A DNA stretch of 64,000 nucleotides. Source: Apteryx mantelli (Eukaryota > Chordata > Aves > Apterygiformes > Apterygidae). Numbering within the stretch: position 1 is the stretch's first letter; each line of letters opens with the position of its first letter. The notes under the pieces were generated by a model, which was not told the DNA's origin, did not search any database, and saw only the letters and a program-made list of their open reading frames with translations. This document shows positions 47,801 through 59,800 of the stretch, piece after piece. Location of the stretch: assembly GCF_036417845.1 (NCBI RefSeq), contig NC_089984.1, positions 4,216,001 through 4,280,000 on the forward strand, read 5' to 3'. The position numbers were made by a program, and so were the translations under genes.

Positions 47801-50800
47801 CAGCACAGAGTGCTGTTTGCAATCGAAATAAAAAAGGTAGCAAGGAGCCTGGGTGATACATCGCTACCTGACCGGCCTTGTCTGAACAAGCGCTCCCGTT
47901 ATTTGCCGAAATGGTAAACTCTACTCATCTCTGCCTTGGACGCACACGTATTTGGCAGGTAGGATGCTATCCTGCCACCGACGTCTGAATAGCAATAATT
48001 CTGCTGGGTAACGCTTGACAGAGCAACTCTGAGATATAAAGATTACTATAAAAAAAAATCCCCAAGCATCATGCAAATATAAGGGACTGAAAGAAAGCAC
48101 AACTGTGGCTAGAATGGCTTTTTGCACACGGATTCAGACAGCCTAAGCACGTACAAGACTTCCCTCCCTAATTAGCCTGCAGTTATCTTCTGCTGCTGCT
48201 GAGGGATCTGGCTTCGTTTCCTTGTGTAGAGCTATTATCCTGCCCATCACGGGAAAATCTAGGCGTGTTTGGACACATTTTCGCTACGATTGCCGTGAAT
48301 TTTGATTTTCCCCAAAGTAGAAATCAAATCAGCTTCTCAAAAGCGTCGCAATTATTTTTCCGGTCGCGACAGATTCTTCTTTAACCCTTCCGCTCCCTGC
48401 TGATTAGTGACGGTGGGTTTGGTCGTGAGTTTTGTTATTTTTCATAATCCTGTAAAGCTAGAAGGTTAAAACGTCGCAGAACTTGGTAACAACAGGCCCT
48501 TTTTCCCAGAAATCCAGGGCATGACTTCTACTGGAATCCATTGCTGTTGACCATATCTTTGTCTAAAACATCATTAAAACGGAAGAATAAATAACAGACT
48601 AGTTTCTGACTACGAGAAGTATGCAGCATTGCAATCCAATGACTTCAGCATTGCAAAAAACGTAACCAAGTAGGGTTGAACGGCCATAATATTTCACCTA
48701 GCACATATAAATTGTACGCCCAGATTGAAGAAATTTATAACACGCGGGAAAGGTAATATTAAAAAAACGCACTGAAGACTGAAAAGCAGCAGTCAAAGAA
48801 TGCACTTAACAACAGGGCAGTTCCCCGCAGAACTATTTTAAAAGCCATTCAATTGAACCTGCGATATGAAAAGCATTACAGTGCTTTAAAACCCTGCTCC
48901 AAGCGGCCACCTGCTTGCAGTACTAGTCACAAGAAGCGAGTTTTAAAGCACACCCGAGTAACAGCCGTGCAGGCGGTCCCGGCGTATTTATCGGCAAAAG
49001 TTAGCTTAAAATTCACTCGTTAATGCAATCAGTGCAATTAGCACTTTCCCAGCGCTGGTGTAGCGAGAGGTGGACCTGGCGACTTGGTGGGTAATGAGAC
49101 GTACCCGCTGCTTTAACTCTCTTTAGCTCTGCAAATATAACATAACCAACGCAAATTCCTCCTAGGGCGTCTTCATTGCTATTGCGCTCCAGATCCCAAG
49201 CAGCGACGCCAAGTGAAACGAAGGACAAGAGGATTTTCACCGTCGCCGAGGGCATAACGTGGCCTTAAAAACGCCCTGCCAACTCTGAGATGGTTTTTTT
49301 TTTCCATCCTTGGACACGCTTGGAAGGCAACCAACAGGAACGCCTGCACGAGTGACTTAATCCACCTCGAAATATGATGTGCGGAGTCGGCCGTGTGAGA
49401 ACCCGGCAGCAACGGCACCCGTACAAATATATATGGCTAATAATCATTGCCCAAGACCTGGTAAGTCAGCAGCAAGGTTTAATGACCCTGCCTTGTCCCT
49501 GGTGGAGAAGATGCATGGCACGGCCCTAAAAAGCACCGCCACGTTCCCGTGGTTTTAGACCCTCGGGCAGAATTCCTAAATTTTATGCGTATCCTCCGCA
49601 TCAGCACGCAAACGAAAGAAACCCGTCAAACTACACCGCGCTTTAGACTTTCACCCGAACCTGAATTTAATTATCCCACCATTTTCATAGCAGGGAAATT
49701 CTAAGGGGGGCAAAAAATGGTTCGGTTCTCTTGCATTTTTTTTTACAGCCTGATGTATTTCTGGAGTTTCTGGAGCCCATAAAAATAATTTCAGAGAAAA
49801 TAAGCTGTTCTTGCTTTCAGGACACAGAAATAACTATGTACACCTCGAGCGACAAGTGTTGAAGACTTGGTATCCTGTGCAACTTTGGGTTCCTCTGCTG
49901 AATATTCTAGCTCCCTAGAGTAACTTTGCAATAATAATAATACGCTCAAATTCTAGTTACTTGAAAATATAAGCTTATTTAGCAGCAACGCAGAGTAAAG
50001 AGCATGGAGCTTTCCTGGTATACCTCAATACAGATTTTTCAAGCTTTTTTCTTTTTACCTGAGTATACACTCCCAATTTTGCTCGACTTCAGCCAAATTC
50101 CAGTTGTGTCGAGACATAACGGTTTTAATGGCTGACAACTAAACTGCCCGATTTTCAACGGTACTTTCCTAAGTAGACAAGAACCAATTCCTGCCCCGCC
50201 GTGCAGTTAGTTACAGCTTTGGGGGTGATGGGACCCCAGTTGCCTGCTCCCCGCTTGTTATTAAGGACCCATGCGGTACGTAGAGTCCAGAGGAGGTTAT
50301 ACCAGTTTCTGGAGAAACGTCACGTCACTCTGCTTATAATAACACATCTGAATTATTTAGGAAATAACTCAGAGAAAACGTCTTAATACCTAGTTACCCC
50401 ATTCCTATAAAAGCATATTGGATTGCACAAGGCATGGGAAACTAGCTTTCTTATACGTTGCTGAAGTTTCTCTTCTTCCCTTTGTGCTCATCATGTATTC
50501 TCCAGTCCTCCCCAAAACCTCCACGCAACCCCCCTTTTTATTTCAGCACCATTTTTCCCAGTCACAGAAGGAACGTGACGCTACGTTCACCCAAAGAGCG
50601 AGTCTTGACTTTGACCCAAGAGATGGATCTTCAGATCTCAGCACAAAAGGGTTTTTACTGCAATAGCAAGCAATTTCAAGACAAAGCAGAAGTTTACAGC
50701 TTTATCTGAGAAGTCATGCACTGCGCTTTAGTGCTTCAGAGAAAATACATCAACAGAAGAACACACTGTTATTAGGAGGAGGGGGGAGAAGAAGATAGGT

Positions 50801-53800
50801 TTCCCACCTAACAGTGGAAGCAGCAAGCAGCATCAGTCTGTATTACTGAAATTGCTGCCTATCTTTATTAACCATCCCGATTACGGCAGAGCCCGAGATC
50901 AGCAAAGAAACGGGATCCACTCTGTTAAACGCCGTACAAAAGGAGAACTGCAGGACACGCACTCTCCGAGCAAAGCCAAAGGCAGAGCGGATATGAAACG
51001 CGATGCAAGCAAACAGCCAGCTGGTGGCCAGCGTCCCTCCGATCTCATCATTGATTCACTCGTTTTGCAATTTACTTCAGGGTGGAACGATCCAGCGCAA
51101 AGAAGTCAAAGCACACCTGGGAAAAAAATATGTGCTACCTGTGACTAATGAACATTGCGACCATGGGGAGGAAAGTAGCTGCTAGCCGTGGAGAACAGTT
51201 CATAGAAAGCTCACCACCACCACCCCAATCGGCAAAATGTGCCCTCACCTTTAACTAAGCCCGATTCAGCAACCACATGGCAACAACCATAGACCGAGCA
51301 ACAGAATGGCATTTTTCCATCCGGGAAACTAAAGAGGTTGAGTGATTTCTATACTGCAGCCAAAACCAGAAGACATGTGCTCATACGTGCTCATGGAGCA
51401 CGGTGCACAAAGGTCGAGTGTCTCAGTGCAGCAAGGAGTGCTTTTAGAGGCATCGCGTTTCCAACCAGCATCTCAGCCCATCTGGGGTATGTTGTGCCTG
51501 AAGTCACTTAAGGAAGATGAGTGAAGTACCAAGAATTCTGGAGTCCCAGTGATGTCTAATGACCTCTAATTTCAATACACGCTTTTTGATAAACATGCTG
51601 AATTTTAATTGGGAGGATGAGTGAATGCCTCTACAGAACGTAGCAACGTTCTAAGGAAAAAGAAAGCAGGAACAAAGAAATAAAACACAACGGTATACGC
51701 AACTGTCAAGTAAAGCACTCACGTCAGCTGTCCCTTTTAAATGCCTCCTACTGGCTTCCGCGACTGAGGTTAGAAAACACCATTTGCCATATGGTCAACA
51801 GCAAAAACAACTTAAGGGAAATCATTCAGGTTCTGAAAAACTTGCCTGAAGAAAGGACTATGCATTGCAGCTCCTATATTGCTCATATCTACATATAGAT
51901 ATGCAATACATAATCTTATCTATGCAATTATATACATAAAATTACAATATATGCTAAACAAAATACATACACTACAATATATCATGTGATATATTATACA
52001 ATATATCACTTATATCGCTATCTATTGCTATACTGTATCTTATTTCTCATCCGTGCACGACCGTATCTACGTAGCGAAGCAGAGCAGGCAACTCCATTGA
52101 AAAATGGTGGCAATTAACTTTAAATATGCAAATTACTGGAGTTAGAAGACCGAACGTTTGTATTCTGAAATGCTCACTAGGTCTCTCTCCCAGGACCGGC
52201 ACTGGGTTTGATGCTTGGGTTTTCTAATGGAAACTGCCCGGCCACTTTGATGTTGCACTTGAAGTTTGAGCGTGGATCTTCTTTAGCCACGGAAGCGCTC
52301 GGTTCATTTGCAAGCGTACGGCTCAAAGCACTGCAGCCTGCAACAGGCCAAAATAAACACGGAAGATATTATCACACGGGTTATTTCTGGTAATTCTGTC
52401 TTGAAAAGTAGCGTTGAGATAGGTTTATTTGTTACGTCGTTTATTATTCAATAGATAATAAACCAATTATCTCTATTTCTGCTTATTTATTTGTAGTATG
52501 GGGTGACTCCATCAGGACCCCTCTTCCAATGAAAGGTTCCTATGCTAACAACAGGAGATTTTCTTCCTTTAGTCAGAAAATAACCTCCTTTCTTTCCATA
52601 TAGGATGAGCGTGGGCCAACCTCTAAAAGATTTCTAAAAGTGAGGAGATGATACTGTTCTTCAGCAGCTCCAGAGTCATATGCCCAAGTGCAAGTAAATG
52701 ACTTGTCTTGACCCACCTGACCAGCTCACCCACCAACAGTGCCACATTCCAAGAAAACTGCCCCAAAATAGCGGTCGCTGCCTCCACCAAGAGCAGCTTG
52801 CTGGAGAAAAGCTTCATCCTCCACAAAGGCTCGCTTCATTTTTTCAGTTGTCGCAGAATTAAAAGGAGCTGGAGGAAGACCGAGGTGCTCATGGAGCGAC
52901 TTGAAAGGATCATGACATGCTCAGAAACGTCAGCTCAGGGTCCCCGTCTTCTTTCTTGAAAAGCCCAAACTCCAAAGTGAAATAGATGGTGACACCTTAA
53001 ATCTTTTCTTCAAGAGGCTATTTCCTTTATTTGGACCATTAACCAATATACACCTCGGGCTCTGCTGAGCAAGCCTTTCCGACCTGCAAGATCTGAATTA
53101 TATATTTCTTAACAGGTTGTAGCCGCTTTCTACTGACAATTACAGGCAGCTTGGGGAGAGTTTCTCATAACTTGCTCTCCAGAGTTGTTCAAATCACTAT
53201 TTACCTTATTGTGAAAATCACTATAATTTCAAAAATGACCGACTACCTGCCTCCCCAACATTCCCAGTTGCCAAGGAGTTGCAACTGGTGGTTAAATGTT
53301 GTATTTTTATCAGCTTAATATTTAATATCACTCCAATGCTAGAAGAAGAGGAGAAAGAGCTGAACAACTTCTGTCGCGACTGATTTAGTTAATGATACAT
53401 CTTTTTTGTGTTAACAAATTATATGAAGAGTTCCGATTTTATAAATTAGTCCATTATGTGAAATGGCTCAGAAAACTCTATAGGCAAAAATACTGTAGCC
53501 CGAAAAAGGTCCACAAATTATTTGCTTTCACTCTGCTTGGGAGTATATCTTCTGTAGAGTGCATGATAAATCACAAGTTCATATTGCTTTTACGTCCTGC
53601 ATGAATTATTAAAGCTTTTATACAAGTAGGGAGATACTGTTTTAAATCCGAGGAATCTGAAGGTGGCAATGAAATAAATGCGTGTCTCAAACAGACAAGC
53701 ATGCATATGCAGAAGTATTTTGGAGACTTTCGGTCTCCGCAAACATTTTCACTAAAGGCTGCGGATTTTTAGAATCTGGAATTTAGTTCTGTATTTTCTG

Positions 53801-56800
53801 GCAGAAAAGGATTTTTGGGCTGTTTTTCTTTCGAGCATGGAGCCCGAGGAGCGTGGCTCCGGGCTATTTTCCCAGGCTCCAGTGGGCTATGCCAGCTACA
53901 GCGTTTTCCAAAGGTTTCGCCGGGGCGCCGAAGGGCCCCGCGACGTCACGGAGAAACCCACGGTGCCCACCAGGCGTTGGTTCCCCCTCCAGCGCAACAC
54001 CCAACACTGCCTGGAAGCAACATCTCGGCGGTAAGGCAGGCAGATGACTTTATTATTCCTAGCTCTGGGAGACGGAGTCACTGTGAGCACAAGCTATTGC
54101 CCGAGCAACTTCATTAGCATTGCCGACGTTAGAAGCTATCAGCTAAGTCACACCTGGGTCAAAATGGAGAGAAAAAAGGGGGACATTTCCTAAATCTCCA
54201 GAAGTAAATCCATTAATGCTTTTTTTTTTAGCCCAATGGAAACAACGGGCCATCTAGAGCCGACGCTCTTCTCTTCCAGAGCGTGATGATACCACCAGCC
54301 CCACGGTACCGCAACTTCCGCAGAGAAGTAAAAGCATGACGACAGTCAGGGTGCAACGGATCTGCGGAAATCAGAAACACCGCTCGGCACTGATTGACCG
54401 AGCTGCCAAAAGCATGCACGTAATTTAAAAAAGCAAACGAGAAACTCCATCTCCTATAGCGCTCTCCCCTACGTTGCCTAATTCACGGTTATATCCCTAA
54501 GGACACAAAGTATAGCGATGTGTCCTCGCCTTATGAAAAGAAACTAAAAACGAAAACCTGACTCCTCCCAGAAGAAATTGGTGGTGCGGCATACGAGCTC
54601 TAGGAAAACATACCTTAGGAAAAAGACTTTAGCTGGCTTCCGATACGATAAAATGCCTCGTTTTTACCGCAAAGCATCGATGGTTCCAATCACCTGTGCC
54701 CCGTTGCAACATTTCAGGCCCGCTAGCCCTGAATCACGACACCCCGTTAACAACTTTTGCGATCGCAATTTTATAGGGTGCCATTGGCATTAATCGGGTG
54801 GGCATAAATTTTCTAAATTCTCACGCCCACGTCACCCAAAGAAGCAATACACCGAACTGGGATGCACTGCCCCGACCCTCCAAACACACGCTTTATGCTT
54901 TTTTACATCCTTTTTTCTGCATTCTTTTACATTCTTTTCTTTTACATTCTTTTTCTACCTTCTGCATATTTTTAAATTCACTTACGTTCTTTCTACATTT
55001 TGACGGCTGCATGTTCTGCGCCCAGTGTTTCGAGGCTTCGCTGCGCTCTGTATTGGGGGTGGCTCTGGTTTGAGCCTACAACGTGGGCAAAGGTGCAAGC
55101 AAAGAAATGCCTCTGCCTCTCTAGAGAGGAAGGGCAAAATGGGGATTAACGTGTCGGGGGGGGGGAGGGCCCAGGGCCACCCAGTTTTGCCCGCCATCAA
55201 AACGCTGGCTTGCTCATTCTCAAGTCTTTTTGCAAAAAATAAAAATAAATCCCAGATCGCAGCATAACGGGAGAGCTCCTTGCTGAATCCAAACACAAGA
55301 GCAGCGACTTTCCGATAGCCGTAGAGTAAATAAATTTATTACCCTATGAGTTGATCTTTGTTTTGCTCCACAAGGGTGGGAGGAACATTAGAGACGATGA
55401 CTTGCATATCCAACTGATTGACCACAGAGACCTGGAAACAAAAGAGTGACATTCAGTTGGCGCTTCCACGCGTAACGTCCCGCTGCCCCGTGTACAGACC
55501 GAGCACGCTAATCGCTTTCCTGCCTTCGCAGCCGGGCCCTTGCGCACCGACTTCGCGTTTTAATTCAAAATTAAGAGAGCCGGGAAACCTTGCTTTGCTT
55601 GGCAGCAGAAAGCAAGAAACAGCAGGCAAAGATTTAACTGGAATTGTAATTGCTGGACGGCATCGGAATTAAGTTTCTTTTTTCAGGAGGGCTGGCAAAG
55701 CCCGATTTCCTTAGTCGAGCCTTTGCTTACAGAAGTACCGATCTCCCGCAAGCCATGAGCAAAATCACTTATTGGCAGGTCAGTATTTTTGAGGACTCAA
55801 CAGGAAAATCCAGCCTTGGAAATATGCCATTTGTGCCAATATAAATGCAAATACTAGATTAAATTAACAATGCTTCGTTAGAAAATTACAAAAAAATACA
55901 TTATTCAACAATTTTCAATGAAGTCATCAGCGCAAGTTTTTAGCTTAGCCTGTAATTCTGTTTGTTAGCTTCTCCCTCTATAGGGCATAAAACTGTACGT
56001 AACAGTGCCCTTTTCACGGCTTGACATCTTCTCTTTTAAAACATCGGCTGCAAAAACGCCCCTTTAACACTCCCAGCACTTGCGGAGTTTAACGATTAGT
56101 AGCGCTAGGTGAAATCCAGAGCAGGAGCCCACCACAGAGCTGATGGACCTCAGGGCAAATTGCTCCGTTTAGCGTTTTCCACTGCAAAAAAGCAAAATAA
56201 TTCTTCTTTTGCCCAATGGCCATTTAGCGGGTCCGTGCGCACAAGGGACCACGTGCATGCATCAAATTAAACAGCCAGGGTTGGCAAACTCGGCTTCACA
56301 TCTCACCTAGTCTCATCCCAAGAAAAGGCTGCCTTGCGCTTGAAATTGCTCTCACCATGACCGCGTGCTTTTTTCCCTCTCTTCCATTAATTTTTTTTTG
56401 CATTCTGCAATAGCTCTCTCTTTGCAAGCGCAGCCAACCTCCTCCTAGGTTATGGAAGGAACCGTTGCTCCCCATATACGGATGGAGAACGTAAAACTTT
56501 CCTTAACGCTCGGTTCACGTCCATCCAGGCATTGCAGCAATGGTTACGCCCCACACCACCTCTCTATAGGCGTAGTTAAATTTGGAAAAGTAGGACAACG
56601 TTAAGCCCGATAAAACTTAAAAATCAGACCTAGTAGTCAATTTAATTGTTAATGGGGAAAAAAACCCAACCCTTGATTTTCAAAAGAGAAGTTTGAGCCC
56701 TGCAAGCACTTCAGCAGACGGGCCATAATATCCTTTCACATCAAACACCGATTCACCCGCTTTGAAGCTTAATTCAACTTAAAATATTTAAATATTCTTG

Positions 56801-59800
56801 AAATGCCATCAGATGCACTGATCAGCATATATAGACACCTGGGCAAGAAAAACAGAATTACAAGGAACTCAAACTAAATTTTAGACTAAGATCATTAAAA
56901 GGAACTCAAAAGCAATGAATAGCTTAATAGAATTAACTATATTGGCCAATTCAAGCAATTCCCTGTGCACCTATTTACTGAGTACCGCGTAAGTGCGGCG
57001 CTTAAAAAAAGAGGCAATCATTCTTTTGATACTCAACGGATCACAAAATTATGAGTGCTTGTTCGTATATAAAAATATGAATAAATAGCTCTAGTGAAAT
57101 AAGGGTGTGAAACCAAAATGAAGAAAGCATGAAGGTTTCCATAGGAACGTTAACTTGCTTGCTATACGCATTTGTAAAGGTTTTCCCTTTTCAGTTATTA
57201 AAATTACTGTTAAGTGGAGGTCCTAAGTACAGTTTAACTATGTGGCTGTCAGAAAAGCTGCGGGAAGAAAGCGGTCCCTTCGCTTCCATCCGAGGCAAGA
57301 TGGAAACCCCACCGGGAGCGGAGGCGGAAGGCGCGGGAAAGCCGGCGTCCTTCCTGTGGCACCCATCCTTCCCGTGCCGGGGGGCTTTTCGGGGCACAGC
57401 CATGGGGCCCATCCGACACCTGGTTCCTCGGGAAGCTTTTGCTGTTGCCAGTCTACAGCATTAGTATTAACAGCACGGTGCACGACTACTTCAAAAATAT
57501 AGACAGAAGTATCTCAGCAATACGCATGTGGGTGAGAAAAGTGTTTTTACTCCACACCAAGAACGGGAGAAGAGGCACCAAATTAATAACGCTATCCACA
57601 GTCATCAGCCCCCAAGATAAGGAACTTGTGGCTTGATTTTTTTCACAACACTTGGTGTTTTCAAAGCATTCCCCGGGGGTAATATACAGCTTTGGTCTCG
57701 TTTATGCAGTCAACAGTTCTGCAGATGGGGCCTGCAGGCAGCTGAAGAATACGTTGCTGAAAATTGGCAAAACGTGGGGCTAAATTATTTAAGGAGCACC
57801 ACAAATGGGAAGTCTGCAGCAGAGGCAGGGAGAGCACATAGCTGTTCATCACCACGAGGCAACGAGTGATCTTCCTTTGATTGCCTGCTTCGTTCACTAG
57901 GCACGTTCTGATTTGTTTTTTAAAAAAACGAGGCAGAGTCCCCACCAGCAGCCTTGGTCATTATACGGCACTAACCGATTCCTGGGGGGAGCCTACGGTG
58001 AGAACTAAATGAGGTGGGGGTCTTGTGGAAGGGGAAAAAAAAATCATTCGATTAAAGATTATATCATAACGAATATTCGCCATCAACCTTTCCTGAGCAC
58101 CTTTAAGTGCTTACTTGCAGCAAAGTTATTTTAATATGAAATTTCCTCTCTTTCTTCTCAAAGAAGCTAGTAAGTGAATTTCCATCGCATGGAACCAAAC
58201 TTTAAATCCACAGAGGTCTAACTAGAGTCATCTAACCAGGAGCAGCCAGCAGGAGCAGACGGGTATCCTTCATGCGGACCAGCTCCTACAGCACGAAGAC
58301 ACTTTACCGGTGGAGCTGGCAGCTCTTGCTGCTCACAAAGCAGAGCTGGGGTTCTAAGGCAGTGTCCTGGTCCCATCCATCCCACCCCACCTCTTCTCCC
58401 TAGACCTTCCTCCAGCCTATCCTCTTGCCCCACATCTTATCCTTTTGCATGAGAGCAATTAATTGCATTTCTCTTAACTCCGCACACTTCTTGAGCTTGC
58501 GTTGGAAGCAGTGAGAGCCCCCGGTCTGAGCGCCTGACGCTGCAGCGACTCTTGACAGGCACCAGGACATTCTCTGTTCAGACCACGAAGCCCAGGAACA
58601 GCTTAGTCTAGTTAGAAAGGACGTGATCTTCCATGAATGGATCACGCTCGCTGCTAACCCGAGCTTTCACATTAGGATGGTGTCATTGTATCTACAGCTA
58701 CTCTGAGCTTTCACGCCTTGCTCAACAACCTGTTGTATGACAGTGCCTATGACTCATTAAGACAACCTACATATGCCTCTATAAATTAATTAGACTTACT
58801 TACACACTCTAATTTTAATGTTGATAGCTTCTGGCTACGTTTTAACATAGTACTACAACATAAATGGCATGAGAATGCCCTACCATTTGGGGAGGTCAAG
58901 CATGCGGACATCATATATTATGTTTACTCGCTGAATTCCTGCATAACTCAATAAACCAAGTACTATGGTTATCATCTGTATCATTGAGCATTTGCATGAA
59001 CAAGATAATGCACTTCATCCCTATAACATTATGCTAATATTAATTCAATCCATCAAGTGATATAGGCTTGAAAGAAATTAAGCTTTGAGGCTTTCCGTGA
59101 CTGCACTAAGTCAACGTCCTGTAAGTCAGCACAAAAAAGGAGCTCAAGGCCTAAAGTTGGTGCCATTTTTGAAGACCGGCTTCTCTGAAAACTTGAAGTA
59201 CAGTCTCAGCCCCAAATTCCTCCTTGGCTCTTCCCTTCCAGACACAAACAACTGCGACATGGCAACCTTGGCTTTCCCCAAGCCTGGTTTCTAATTTTCA
59301 GAACCTGTTCGCTCAGCTATTTGTACGTCCCGAAAAACCACAGAACAAACTAGAGTATGTCCACGGGGAGGAGTGCAGACAACCACTCCACTGCTACGCC
59401 TGCCCTGCAAGCCAGGTGGACCAGATCCAGCTCCGATCCGGAAGCTTCGTAGCCACATTAACACAGAGTAGAGCCCAAGCTATCAAGCTTTCAGCCTGAG
59501 TTATTAGCTCGGGGCTTATTGCCACGCTAACCCTGCTTCACAGCTTCGCTATGGGAGCTTGCTGGCTTGAAAAATAGATGGAATAGATCTGCAAATGGTT
59601 GTGTCCTACCATGGAGACATGACCCGCTTTGTACTCATAATGCACAAAAACAGCACATTTTTTTGCTGCCAGTTGGGTCAAGAACACCCAGAATGTAATT
59701 TATGCAATGTTTAATGCGAACAATTAGAATCTAAATTGAACCATTAGCAACGGTTCATTGAGTAAATAAAATACCAAATATCATGTCTAGAGTGGTAACG

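Larger units (their letters stand above)
46062..55342 (-). other. PCDH15: PCDH15 intron, 9.3 kb (longest between consecutive shared exons)
   Basis: Contains the AT-rich cryptic repeat at 51.9 kb, a CpG-rich patch near 53.84-54.0 kb and the pyrimidine repeat at 54.9 kb. No exon recognised; the short open frames are unsupported. Confidence 0.75.
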
